Source: Mesaphorura yosii (lineage: Eukaryota > Arthropoda > Collembola > Poduromorpha > Tullbergiidae). From it: a stretch of 64,000 nucleotides of DNA. Under the pieces are notes generated by a model. It was not told the DNA's origin. It worked only from the letters and a program-made list of their open reading frames with translations, and did not search any database. The DNA lies in NCBI GenBank assembly GCA_009869945.1, contig WIXG01000396.1, forward strand, positions 1 through 64,000, read 5' to 3'. Shown here in pieces: positions 18,091 to 31,836 of the stretch; within the stretch, counting starts at the first letter, position 1, and every line of letters begins with the position of its first letter. The translations under genes and the position numbers were made by a program.

Positions 18091-21000
18091 ATGGCTGAAC
18101 CTCAGAGCTCAGATGCTATTTTAAACGAGCTGTTTTCGAAGTACAACGCCTCCTTTGATGCCCCGGACATTCAGAGCACTGCCAAGAGAAGAAGAAGCAG
18201 CAGCAGCAGCGATGACAATAGTAAGTCTAAGGCCTCAAAGAGGAAAAAGAAGAAGAAAGTCAAAGAAGTTAAGAAGACTAAACCAGTGAAGGACAAGTCA
18301 GAGTTAGAGAATCCAAAATCAGGAACTGCAGGGAAGAAAGATTCATCCGCAATTTTGAATGAACTGTTTGCGACATACAATGCCAGTTTCGACGAGCCTC
18401 AGTCTGAAAGCAGCAGTAGCAGTAACAGTGACGATGAAAGCAAGCCTAAGAAGAAAAGGAAGAAAGTCAGGGACAAGTCCGAATCCAGCCTTAAAGATAA
18501 GGAGAAACGCAAGAAGAAGGGCAGCAAATCGAAGGGCAAAAGCAAGAAAGACAAGTCCAAGAAGAAAGAAGGCAGTGCAGATGCAGAAGGGAAAGATGAT
18601 AAGCCATTTAAGCCTACGACTATCGTGCTTGATATAGAAGACGGCGAAATTCTAGACGAAGAGGAGAAAGCACTGAGGAAATCTGCAAAGAAGAAGAAAG
18701 CGGAGAAAGATGCGTCGCCAAAGAAGAAGGTTTCCAAGCTAAAATCTGTTGACAGTCACGCCGAAACTGACTCAGCCATCAAAAAGTCTAACAGGCAAAC
18801 GGAGTACGACAAGAGTAACAGGAGGAGCGGGAGCCCAGGACGGATTGACGGTGAGCGAAGGCGCTCTTCAAACACGGCACCCTCATCTCATGGCCGACAT
18901 CGGCATTCCTCAGCTGATAATTGTAGCTATCGAGATCGAGACCGAAGTAGCCGTAGTCCTGTTGCAAGACGGGCGCCTCCTAGAGAAAAAGAAGACGACC
19001 GTGATCGCGACCGTGACCGCGGCCGGGATCGCTATGATCACGACGCATCTTCATCGTCAAGGTCCTCATCGTACTATAAAACTAATTGGCAGAAAGCTTC
19101 CAGCAGGGACACGTCATACAGCTCTGACAGAACGTATTCGCACTACAATCACGATACCCGAGGGCGAAGTTACAATTACTACGAATCCTCGAGGGACAAC
19201 AGAGAGCACTACGGCGTTGGAAGAAGCGGGTTTGGGTACAGCGGATCATCCCGAGTCTACTACGATGAGTACGATGACTACTACGACTACAAACAGAACA
19301 GTAGCAGATACAGCAGTAGAAGAGGAAGAAGTCGAAGCAGGAGCAGGTCGAGGTCAAGAAATCCGGATGACATCATTGACAAAGCAAAACTGCTAGAAAT
19401 TGCGAGGAAGAACGCAGGGAAGCTCATGAGGAAAGGCTGCTTGCCAACGGACATCTTTACAAGAGACGAAATTGTTGCGATACGTGCCGGTGGCAAGAAC
19501 GTAGAAGAACTGACAGAATATTGCCAAAAGCTAGCTGAGAAAGACGCCCGTGGCGACCTGAAAGATGGTGGCTCCTCTTCGGAAGACGAACACTTCATAA
19601 ACCACCCGTTCCAAGTGAAGGACCGACCACTGCCCAGCATTGTTATGAACATAAAGAATGCGATTCCGCTCCCCGTGCGGTCAGCGCATGAGTTGGCATT
19701 GGAGAATGCAAAGTTAAAGGTGCAGTTTCCAGTCTCCAGTGGAACGCGGCATCGGTACAAAGAATTGGAGTGGAGACCCGTGGAAGAAGATGAAAAAGAA
19801 AAGCCCAGCACGGGCGCCGGCACCGAATGTAAAAGGTACTCAAGCCGTATCATCAACTTGCCAGTCATTGAGCGAATTATTCATCATTACTGTGATGCTG
19901 ATTGCAGCCTTGTTCCGATGGATGGCCCAAAGGTCGGAAAAGTTTCTCCAATGCCAAAAGAGCCGGTCGAAGGTAAAACAGCAGCAAACGACAACACGGG
20001 CGCAGGCAGCAGTTCAACGACTCTACTCGCCATCACAGATGGATCGATTTCTGTAACAGAGAATGAAAAGCCAAAGTCATTTGAAGATACGAAAATCAAT
20101 ACCATTCCAAAAGTCACAGTTGACATTTCTGAGCTGATTTCGATGCGACTGCGAGCCATGAGGCGGTTGGAAGAAAATCCTGAGGATGCTGATGCAAAAG
20201 AAGCCCTTGTACTCGCGTCGAAAGAAGTACGAAGCATTTTTCAAATTAATGCGTTCTAATCTGGTTGGTTTGCGAACTCAAGTACGACTGATTTAATTTT
20301 AGATGAAGACTTGGGCCGAGTCAAAGGCCCTGGAGCCAAAATTCCTAACTCAAGCAGAGATAACTGCTGGACCTCAAGCATGGGCGCGGAAAGATCAGTT
20401 GATAAATACAACCGAACTTAAATCTGGCATGGGCCTGCATTTACTGCAAAAGATGGGATGGAAACCAGGCGAAGGCTTGGGGAAGAACAAAGAAGGCGCT
20501 ACGACGCCTTTGGCCTTAGAGCTGAAGATGGATAAGAAAGGGTTGTCCAGCTCAGCCGATTATCCCGATAAGGGACCAAGTTTGCCAAATGTGTTCGATT
20601 TAAGCGGTGAGTAACTTAAAATTGCAGCATTTAGTTGTTGGGTGGTATTTAATTTGTCACTCTCCATCTTCCAGCTAAGCACCCGGTGTCCGCCCTCATG
20701 GAACTTTGCATGAAGCGGAAATGGGGAGCCCCGACCTTCAATCTCTGTTTCGAGCATGGCCCGTCTCATAACCCGCAGTTTGTCGTTAAAGTGACAGTGA
20801 ATGGTGTAGAATATCAACCTTGCATTGCGACGACCAATAAGAAACTAGCAAAGGCTCAGGCTGCTGCTTTCTGCCTGCAATCGTTGGGGCTTCTGCCCAC
20901 AACTCTGCCCATGAACAAAAAGGGCGCCGACGCGGGTAACGTTTCAAGAAATTCAAGAACAGCTTCAACAACAACTCCGCCGCCACCTGCTCCAAAGCCA

Positions 21001-21784
21001 AATTCTACGTTTCTCCAAACTGTACCCACGCCTACGTCCGCACCGCCTGCGCCCACGTCATGGCCGGGATCGACAGAGTCAACGTCATCAACAACCTCTG
21101 ACCCTGAGCCTATACCTGTGCCACCACCACCTCCCTTGCCTCCAGAGGATGGAGCAGAACAAGTACCACCAATTCCAGAGGATAACATGCCTTCGGTCTC
21201 ACAACCGCAAAGATTGCGACCGCTGCTGGCAACCCCTCGCCCAACTCGCCCTCGACCGCTGTTTGCACGACCTTTACTACCGAACCCCAGATTCAGGCCA
21301 AGGCACCAGCATCAACATCAAATGTACACTCCAAGGCAAATGACGAGGAACACGTTTACGCCTCGTCCCCGTCCGCCAATGTACGCTCCTCCCATGTACA
21401 GAGTTCCTCGAGATCAGATTGCGCCTGGACCCGGGCCCGCTTTCTTTGACGAGTCAGACCCTTACGATCCAATGTACGACGAGTCTTTGCAGGAGTTTGA
21501 TGAACCACCCATGCAACAAATGCAGATGCCAAATACGGGTGTGTACATGCAAGCAGCTCAGAACCTGGCTCAGGCAACAGGCCAATTTTTTCGACCGGGC
21601 GCGGGGGGACGGCCTCAGCAAGCGCAGTATCCGACTTACATCGATGTGCCCCAAATTCAAGTTCCACTGCCGGAAGAAAGTAAGTTCAATTGCACAGGAT
21701 ATGATTTTACATATTCCTGATGTTACTCATGTCTATCTTTTATTTTTCTTTGCAGGTGGATTCCCTGGACTGACAACATTCTGA
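18091..21784 (+). CDS. SON: SON-like splicing protein (SR, G-patch, dsRBD)
   Basis: Four exons: 18091-20226, 20303-20606, 20675-21679 and 21756-21784, giving 1157 residues. SON is a nuclear-speckle protein that supports splicing of weak introns. The first 450 residues are Lys/Ser/Arg/Asp-rich and include an RS run near residues 408-426. Conserved SON segments follow: the block starting IDKAKLLEIARKNAGKL, the EELTEYCQKLAEK block and FPVSSGTRHRYKE. A G-patch (about 752-795, GMGLHLLQKMGWKPGEGLG) comes next. A dsRBD (about 815-886) opens KHPVSALMELC and contains NKKLAKAQAAAFCLQSLGL. The order matches SON. Two features are unusual: an ILNELF.YNASFD motif occurs twice in the N-terminus (from 18118 and 18352), and about 270 Pro/Arg/Gln-rich residues follow the dsRBD, whereas vertebrate SON ends soon after it. 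Exon 4 encodes only the last nine residues. Confidence 0.92.
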
Positions 21785-22057
21785 TTTCTGAAGTGAAATC
21801 TAACCTGTGATGTAATACTTGATTTAATGCGTTTAATGGCTAGGACACGACTGATTCGTGAATTGTGATTCGAAATATCAGTCCTCGTCCTTGCGTTTAG
21901 TGTTTGCACGTCGTCTTTTTAGTCAGGGAAATATATTTCGAGAATTTAGAGTATGCCCGATGCTTCGGCGTTTCTCAGTAATAAAGTCGAACTGTACGTT
22001 TACATATCGCATCGTTCATTGCGCATTGCAATTGGAAAATTTGGAACTGTAAAAGCG

Positions 22058-22076
22058 AATAAATAATTTATTTATT
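22058..22076. terminator. Bidirectional poly(A) signal between SON and CCDC28
   Basis: AATAAA on the plus strand (22058-22063) is followed within a few bases by two minus-strand AATAAA words (tttatt at 22067-22072 and 22071-22076), forming a near-palindrome. It lies 274 nt past the SON stop and about 345 nt past the CCDC28-like stop, so one short element can serve both converging transcripts. The role is inferred from motif and position. Confidence 0.6.
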
Positions 22077-22419
22077 CAGCTCAGGTTGGCAATTCATTTG
22101 AGTCATTTGTGCATGTAGGAAACTGCCGCCGTTATTAAGGAGCTATAAAACTGGGAGAGAAGGGAGGCCAGACAATAAAAATTGACACAACTCGTTTGGT
22201 AGGGGCATTTTGCAAATAAATCAAGCCTCTGTAATAAAGTGCACTTTAAAATTCAAGAAAGCTCCTAAAATACATTTTGATTCTTGAGTACTTGTAGAAC
22301 GCAAGAAAAAGATTCGTTAAAATTCGCTTAAAATTACGAATTCTGAATACATGAAGCATGAGTTTGAACTTGAACTGCAATGAATACTTCTAGTCTATGA
22401 TATTAAAGAGAAGTTATTG

Positions 22420-23275
22420 CTAGCTCGATGTTTCGTGCAACTTTTCAATTTCTAGCGAAAGCTCCCTCAGTTCAGCAACAAGCTTATTTTGATCATCGTC
22501 CGACATCCAATTTTGTGTGGCCGAATCTGTCGTGCCAGTATTCCCAGCTTTGCTTGACCCAAGTTCAAAGTGAAGCTTCGCAAGTCGCTCTTGTTTGGCA
22601 CGAATTGTTTCCATCGTCTGGAGAGAGCAGCCTTTGCCTGTGTCGAAAAATAAAGTTGATGACTGATGCCTAATCTTTTAGGGAGACTCCTACGATACGA
22701 CTCCTCCGACTTAACTTACCAAAAGCACTGAGATCGCCAGCATGAAACGATGCAAGCAGCGTCAGGAGTGAATTTTCCATATCTTTCACTTCATTCACGT
22801 CAGACAAGAAAGAATGCCCCGAAGGTTGCTGATAATGGTGATTGTAAAAGGACGTACTGGCGCCCGCCCCGTCGTTTCCTGAAACGGAAGTTGTGGTCGC
22901 CGTATCAGCCGGCCCTGAAGCTGACGGAGGTTGTAGAAGATTGCTGGTATTTGCTGACACTGACGCTGGTGGATTTGAAATTGGATAGGAGTATATATTG
23001 CTGCCGGAGGCTGATCCATGACCAAGTCCATGACCATGGTGGAGTCCGCTGCTGCTTTGGCCGTATCCCGACGTACTGAGGCCAGTCACTTGTTGGGAAT
23101 GCGAGCCACTGCCACTGGCCGATGGGTTGCCCAGCAATCTGCTTGTGCTGGCACTGGCACTGGAGCTTGTGCTTGGTTGTTGCTGGTGGTGGTGCTGATA
23201 CTGACTGCTGCTGGCAGCTGCAGACGCGGTCGTGACGGTATTCGTGGTATTTGTGATTGTTGTCGGAAACGACAT
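22420..23275 (-). CDS. CCDC28 family protein
   Basis: Two exons on the minus strand: 23275-22720 and 22631-22420, giving 255 residues. The C-terminal 110 residues match the CCDC28A/B family. A block HSFLSDVNEVKDMENSLLTLL is followed by FHAGDLSAFG, then a helix (KQERLAKLHFELG) and a final coiled coil (NKLVAELRELSLEIEKLHE). CCDC28B is known as a modifier of ciliopathy and a partner of mTORC2 and BBS proteins; a similar role here is only inferred. The first 140 residues are low-complexity Ser/Ala/Gly/His/Gln and probably disordered. The ATG at 23275 is the first in frame; a longer GTG-initiated frame upstream is not credible for a eukaryote. The intron (88 nt) splits the conserved domain at the position following SAF. 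Confidence 0.88.
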
Positions 23276-25208
23276 GTCCAAGCAATTATTATACTGTTGC
23301 ACTGTCGATTGGAGGATAAATACGCACGCACGGATTAATATAAATAATTGCGCAAGTTTTACTAAAAGTAAATCGAATTCACTATTCACTCATTCATTGA
23401 ACGAATTCAGTTCGATTCTGCTTTCAGTGTGAAATTCAAAGAGAGAGGAGCAATGAAAGAATTCTGACGTCAGTGTTTACTCGCTGTGAGTTTGAGGTCG
23501 TGAACATAGAGAAATGGTGTCGGGAAAAGACTTAAAAGCAGCCTGCAACGCCAATGAGGTACGGCGGCACGGGAAACGGGCACATCGCATCGCAGTTCGC
23601 GAACATCTGCAAATGAATATGCAAAAACTCGAGCGATGCGACAATTACAATGCGACGAATTAAATATTTATGCAACTGAGCGATGGCCCTGGCCACAGCC
23701 GAGCGCGTTCACATTCTACTTCCGATTCCGGGTCGGTCAATTCATTGATTCAAGCTTTCAGCTGCACTCGCAATCTCTCAATTACCACGCGAGGAAGGGG
23801 CACGGATGATTTCACAATCGCAAAAATTCTACGCGAATCGCCAAAGACTTGTGAAGGTGGATTCGAAATGATTCAATCATTCCTATTTTTGCGAATCGGA
23901 ACTCATTAAAGTGCTCACGCGCATGCTATTTTGCTTGTGTAAAACGAATTCGAATCAAGATTCATTTCAGGAGTGTCGAGCGTACCCAAGTTTTTCAATT
24001 CAATACAACGCGAACGAAACGTAAACGTGATGTACCTCATTCAAAGCTAAAACAGGCTTGCATCATGTCTCATGTCAGTCCGGCTCACATCACGGCGGCG
24101 CACGGAAAGTGTGAATCATGATTCATCCATTTATTATTAGGACGATTTTCCTAGAATTCGTGTAAAGTAAAAAATTTATCATTATCTTTTATCTTGCTGC
24201 ATCGCACATCGCACTTTGTACGTACCCAAAGCCCAAGCCTTCAAGTTCAGCGTCAGCCGCAAAGGTTCCAAATATCTGCATCCTAATCGTAATTCCAGCT
24301 TCCACTTTCCAGTCCTCTTCTGTCTGCAAAGTTCAGAGCCAGAAACGGAAAAAAAAACACTTGTAACGCGTTCATTACGCTAACATTTTACTTTGGAGTT
24401 TGACGAATCACATGGGAATTCTCTCGGTGGCCTGGTTTTCTGGTTCTGGTTCTGGTTCTAATCTCAATTTTGTATATTTGCCTTACAAGTGCACAGGCAC
24501 AACACGAGTGTTGACGGGACGGACGGATAAAGATCGTCATTTCGTCATCGACATCACAAAAGTACAGACTAGTCAGTGTTCTATCAACAGTTTAGTTATT
24601 CAGTTCATCTCAAAGGCAAATACCCGTGCGTGCCAGCAATGAAAAAGACGTAAACAAGAGGCTATAAATAAAGTCCAATAAATAGTACAACTGCGGAGAC
24701 AAGACAGCTACATCAGGGCTCTGGTCTCTGTTGTTGACCTTTTCCACACTTTATTATCATTCCAGTCCCTACGTACGTAGTTATCCAGTACCAGTTCAGT
24801 TACAGCAGTGGAAGAGAAAGAATTCCTTCAGGAATCTAGATCTACGTCATAAGTGAATGGAATTGACCCACACAAACTTTCTGTAAGTTAACCAATCGCA
24901 GTTGTGTTTAAGCCTTGTCAATACTATTGTTGCTTTAATCGCCGTCATTGTTGCTGGTTTTACAGATTTGTGAGATTGAAATTGCAATAGAACAGCAGAA
25001 ATAGAATTGGCAACAGAAGTCCTGATGCCTGCTGCATATTTCACCAGTTACCAGTGCCGCTTGCAAAATTCTCAGTCGATTCAAAAGAAGATAAGCTGAA
25101 TCTCAGCTGTAATTGCCACTGTAGCGAACAGTGTTCCTGGGAGTTTTGTCGCTGCGACACAGGCTCCAACCCTACCTACCTCTTCCATAACGAAGCCAAT
25201 TACCAAGA
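23276..25208. other. Divergent promoter region between CCDC28 and TEX2
   Basis: This 1.9-kb stretch separates two genes pointing away from each other. It contains a short tandem run of ctggtt units near 24430-24456 and otherwise mixed sequence without coding exons. No core promoter motif was identified with confidence. Confidence 0.45.
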
Positions 25209-28200
25209 ATGACTGATGGAAATGGGGCTCAAAGCAAGAGAGGCCGACTTATGGAAACGTTCAACAATTTCAAAGCAGCGCACAATCACTCGTCGGCAAA
25301 TTCGGTGCACGGAACCTCTTCTACAATGAGTTCGTCTTCTTCAGCGGGTGGTGGCTTCCCATCATTCCGCTTCAGCCCAGACAGCGAAGAACTGGAAGAA
25401 ATAGCTTCGAGTTTGAAAGTGGAAGGTTGGTAACTTGTTAAATCCTTACTAGTGACCTGGTGGTAGTGATCTTATTAATCGTGTTTTAATTCGTAGATGA
25501 CAGGCAAGCGGAGTCGCTACCGGAGTCTCCAAAAGTGGTCACAACTAGTGCTGGAGGAGATACGTCGCCTATCAAAGAATACATCCGCAAAAACTGGGCT
25601 TCGAAGTGGGATAAAAGATCCGTATCGCTGGACTTGGACTTGAAGGGCAAAATTATTACTGCGATCGAAGACAAGAAGAAGTCTGTGCTTGCCCATTTTA
25701 TACCAGAAGAGACAAGTGGCATCCTCATTCCAACATCGTCCTCTTCGTCCATACCTGAGCACACTGGAGTTACCGTTGCCATTGGTGAGGATCAGGCCTC
25801 GCCATTCGAGGATCACTCAAACAGTGAATCGGTTTCGTCCTCCAGAACGTCCTTGCTGACCGAAACTGACTCGAGGCAGCAGCAGCGCAGTAGTCTCAAT
25901 CATGGAAATAACAAAATTAGTTTTGATAACACGTCCAAGCAAGTCAACTTGTCCAGTGAAGCTGGAACTGGCGACAATCTCTCTGTATCTTCAGCTGAGG
26001 AAAACTATGAGGAGGTTGGGCTGGACTATTTGGAAAACATGACCACTGCGGGGCAGATCGAGTCTTCCGTGCTTGACATCCTGTTCCCATTCACGTTGAC
26101 ACCTGAGCAGTTACAAGAGTCGCCATTATTGGGCGTACCCGTGCCAAAAAAACAAGACGAAGGACCAGAAGCTGAAGCTGCTCCTTCTCCAGTACCAAGC
26201 CTGAGCCCTGTCGAGAGCCAAGATGATCTCCAAATTAGTTCTGTCCCCAGGGACATGTTCTTCGCGCTGGTGCTCAACAAATTGACGCTATGGGTCCTCA
26301 TTCCTTTGCTTGCCATTGGATTCTACGGAGCCATTCCTTCATTTCTGACGGGCTTCTACTGGTTCATCATTGGTGTGCTTTGTTACCGAATTATTGACAC
26401 AAGCTTATTTTTTGATCCTGAAACCTCGCTTGAAGACTACTACAGCTACAAACCCTATGAACCCGTAAAAATGGGCATCGGAACTAGTTACACCGATGTA
26501 TTTGCTCTTACAGGAGCTCTTAACCAAAAATATCCACGATCTCAGGTAAAAAAAACAGGCAATTTCTGACAAACTAAATTGACTCTTGATTAACATCTTG
26601 CTTTTAATTTTAGGGGTGGATGACTGAATTGGAAGGTGACTACGATCCATTTACATATCATGTGCGGCAGACAAAAGCCGTGTTCGTCCGAATGGAAGGA
26701 CCGTTTTTATACATTTCTTATCCACACTCCAAAAATCGCATTTCAAAACGACGTTTGTGGAGCGATCCGTCTCTCTCCACCGAAGTTACATTCTCGAAGC
26801 ACCTCGTGTACCATTTATTGGGATCGCACGTTTTTATTGCGCCAGACAAGTTGGCTCGTAGAAGGGTCTGGAATAAGAAGTATCCGATTGGTATCCAGCT
26901 GGGCCAGCTCTCAGTCGTGTCGATCATCACTCAGGCGGAATCTGATGGGCCTAAGGCGCAGGCTGCAGATCATCATCCTTCGACGTCAGCGCAGGATGCC
27001 AAGCCTCACGCGACCTCAACAGAGGGCGAACAACCCGAGTCAAACAAATATCGCAAAGGAGATAAAAATGTGACACGAGAAGACTGCAGTGGAAAAATAC
27101 TCTACTTGTTTGCGAGAACAGATCGTGAGAAGGATGATTGGTAAGTTTTTCTAAATGAAAAGTCAAGGCTTTTCTTCGAAATAGAAAACTCATTTAACTT
27201 CTTTAACTTAAACTGTAGGTTCCGACGACTGATCAACGCCGCCAAAGAAGAGCGTGTCATTCAAGTCAACAGAGGAAAATCAGAGTTATCCAATTATGTT
27301 CTCCAGAAACTGTACTTAGAGTGCATGAAGAAATTAATTCCGCCTTCCATCGACACGAAAATTGAGAAAAAGCGTGAGGCAGTGTCAGTAACCGAGAAAA
27401 GTTCCGCGTCCGATAAGCACCCGTCGCCTCCCGTGACACGAAAATTTGGCAAGCAGTCGTCGCCTCCCGTAACAAGAAAATCTGACAACACAAAAACTCC
27501 TGAAAAGAAAGGAACTAAAGAGCACGAGGAGGCCAAATATTCACCGACTTCATCACAGGAAAGCACTCCAACTGATCACGCCGATCTAGAAAATGTTCTC
27601 TCAGGTTTCCAGAGCCCCGTGTTTTTGAACGCGTTCCTCGGAAGAATATTTTTCGACTTTCTGCGTTCTACGCACTGGACACAGCAAGTTCAGAAATTGA
27701 TTCAGAAGAAATTAAATTATATCCGAAGACCGCCGTTTTTGGACGCGCTTTTGGTTCGAGACATTGATTTAGGTCACTCTGCGCCTTTGATTCAGAGGTT
27801 TGTCCTGTGCCAAGTGTTAGCGGATAATCGTAATTATCCTAAGCTAATCTTGATTTTCCTGTGTATTTAGTGCGTCGACGCCATTCTTGGATACTCAAGG
27901 TCTTTGGATAGATTTGGACATCACGTACGAGGGAGACCTGTACATTACACTAGAAACCAAACTGAACCTCATGAAATTGCGAAAATCATCACCGACAACA
28001 GAGGCGGATCCAAACGTTAGTCAGCCAGATGAGGAATTCAATCCTGATGTCGGCTCAGATCAACGGAGATCAGGGAGTAGTGACAAGCGTAAGTTGTACG
28101 GCATTAAGTTAGATCATGGTGACTCGTCAAGGAAGGGTACATTTCTAATTTTTATTCCACAGCCAACTTCCAAGATTCTGACGCGGATGACTCGGGTGAA

Positions 28201-28839
28201 TCTTCAGACGACGATGAACTCGATCCGGACGACTTTCTCGCGCAGCAAGAAATCACTGCAAATGATCTCCAGCAAGCTAGTTCAGACGGTGCTGTTGGGA
28301 AAACGAGTAAAGGCGCAAAATTTCTGCGCATGGCCGAAAAAATTGCAAATTCAGCTTTTGTGACCGATGTCAAAGTTGTTAAGAAAGTCATTGTAAGTTT
28401 GTTTCTGTGTCTCGGAAAGCGGATGTCCAGAACATCGTGATTAATGGCAATTAATTTTCTAGGCCAATGTCGCAAATATCCCTTTGATACTTTCGGTCGA
28501 GCTAAAATCTTGCAGGGGCACAGTCGCCCTGAACATTCCGCCACCTCCAACAGACAGACTTTGGATTGGATTCCGTACCAATCCGGACCTGCAACTTGTT
28601 GTTAAACCAAAGGTTGGATCCCGGGCGGTGAATGTTACGCACATAACGGAGTTCATCCGGAAGAAATTGCTCCATGAATTCCAGGTAGGCTCAGACCCCG
28701 ACTCCACATTTTTGCAATTTTTAATTTCTGACACTGATTTTTATTTCGTTTTTGCATTGATTTTTAGAGAGTCATGGTTTTGCCAAACATGGACGACACA
28801 ACGATTCCATTGATGGACTTCAAGTTACCAGCTTATTAA
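25209..28839 (+). CDS. TEX2: TEX2-like SMP-domain lipid transfer protein
   Basis: Eight exons: 25209-25425, 25497-26545, 26614-27140, 27219-27797, 27871-28088, 28163-28392, 28463-28684 and 28768-28839, giving 1037 residues. TEX2 (Nvj2 in yeast) is an ER membrane protein that moves lipids at contact sites. The N-terminal 325 residues are Ser/Glu-rich. Two closely spaced hydrophobic segments (about 333-378, from VLNKLTLWVLIPLLAIGFYG) form the ER anchor. A PH-like region follows (AVFVRMEGPFLYISYP). The SMP domain (about 725-1010) starts SPVFLNAFLGRIFFDFLRS and contains GLWIDLDITYEGDLYITLET and IPPPPTDRLWIGFRTNPDLQ. The domain order and length match TEX2. Exon 1 appears to use an uncommon donor, GTTGGT; the neighbouring GTAACT would place a stop codon at the junction. 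A charged loop rich in Ser-Asp lies inside the SMP domain between exons 5 and 6. Confidence 0.94.
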
Positions 28840-29923
28840 CTTGCATCTCCATTTCTCCAGTCTTCATTGCTGAGAACAAGCGGCAGCGGTTGCAGTTGGT
28901 GCAATATTCCTGCTTTACGTAGAAACCTCGTCCGAGCCACCGCAAAGTCTCGGGGATTCTTTCTCGATTTAGTCAAAAGAACGGCTGTGATGCGAACTTA
29001 AATGTACATTAACATTAGCACAAAGCTTACATGCTTCTGGCGTTGATTTTGACAGTCAATGGAATTAGAGTGGATTTAAATTAAATGTCTTCTGAAGAGA
29101 GTCTCCATAATTTAGCAGTGCGCAATTACTAAACTTGCTACACCCATTGCACAAGCCACATGCGAAAATTCCTGTCTTTGTAAAATACTGTGATAACTAA
29201 AAACCAAATTAAGTACTATTAAGTCAGAGAGTTGGAGTGAAGTTGACAGTGATATGTGAAGCTTAATTGACATTGACATTGGCACGTGAATTGAATGTTG
29301 TTTATGTAACGTATCGTGGTTAGTTCACTTGCACGGTTGCACCTGTTAGATTCGCAACTCGCACGCGCCGAATACATCACCTCGCTTGGAAGTGGGATCA
29401 CAAAATCGCTTGAAATTGGGACTATGTAATTTGTTTGTGCAAAATGTTTGCTGACACTCTAATCTACCTCTTCTTTTACGGTCTGGATGTACAGCAGTGG
29501 TCCAATCACAAACCAAATTAAATACCAAATGTACTAAACCTAAGCCTAAGCCTAAGTTTAAATAACTTTACGTAACTCTACTTAATTTCAAGCAAGGAAT
29601 TATTTTCGGGAGAATGCAATGCAATCAAGAACCTTAACCTGATTCCAGATTCCACTGTTGACAGGCGTTCCTGAATATTATGTAATAATGTAGTAGTTTT
29701 TAATTTTAGCTGCAGATTCGAGAATTATTGTGGTCTTGTTTTTGTTTATCTCATAGCTGAATTAGCTGATAGTCAAGTAGAAGACTTTACTATAGAATGC
29801 AGAGACTACAGGCGCCGTTTATCGACTCAAAATAGAATCTATTTATCCTATAGCATACAAATAAGATTGCCTGTTTCGAAAGTAAAGATAACACAATGAA
29901 CAAGTATCAAAACAAGGTTGTAT
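28840..29923. other. Convergent 3' interval between TEX2 and GH9
   Basis: The two genes end towards each other here. No coding exon was found. The interval contains three tandem CCTAAG units at 29539-29556 (TTAGGC on the other strand). It should mostly be the TEX2 3' UTR plus spacer. Confidence 0.5.
29539..29556. repeat. Short (CCTAAG)3 tandem repeat
   Basis: Three perfect copies of CCTAAG occur in a row, read as TTAGGC units on the minus strand. TTAGGC is the nematode-type telomere unit and TTAGG the usual arthropod unit. A tract of 18 bases is too short to claim telomeric origin, and it may be ordinary slippage. Confidence 0.7.
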
Positions 29924-29929
29924 TTTATT
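29924..29929 (-). terminator. Poly(A) signal of the GH9 gene
   Basis: A minus-strand AATAAA (tttatt on the plus strand) lies 35 nt beyond the endoglucanase stop codon, implying a very short 3' UTR. The assignment rests on motif and distance. Confidence 0.6.
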
Positions 29930-29963
29930 TGGCGACAAGTGCTTAAATTTTCAATGTCAGTAT

Positions 29964-31749
<1,786 letters not shown>

Positions 31750-31828
31750 TTTCAGGAGTCGGACTAGGAAGTGGTTTCCGCTTCAGGCAACGCCGTAAAA
31801 CTGATTGTTAATTCTTGTCCAAACGATG

Positions 31829-31836
31829 CTTTTATA
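31829..31836 (-). promoter_or_regulatory. TATA box of the GH9 gene
   Basis: The minus strand reads TATAAAAG here, 80 nt upstream of the endoglucanase ATG. That leaves room for a start site about 30 nt downstream and a 5' UTR of about 50 nt. A TATA box fits a strongly expressed digestive enzyme gene. The role is inferred from sequence and spacing. Confidence 0.6.

Noticed and set aside
18749-19396. 215-codon open frame inside SON, plus antisense frames in the same region
   Set aside because: These are shadows of low-complexity Arg/Ser/Asp codons in SON exon 1; the residue make-up is biased and no splice context supports them.
22670-23389. Longer CCDC28-like protein starting above the ATG at 23275
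   Set aside because: The upstream part starts from GTG, has no ATG and has no family similarity; the ATG at 23275 is preferred.
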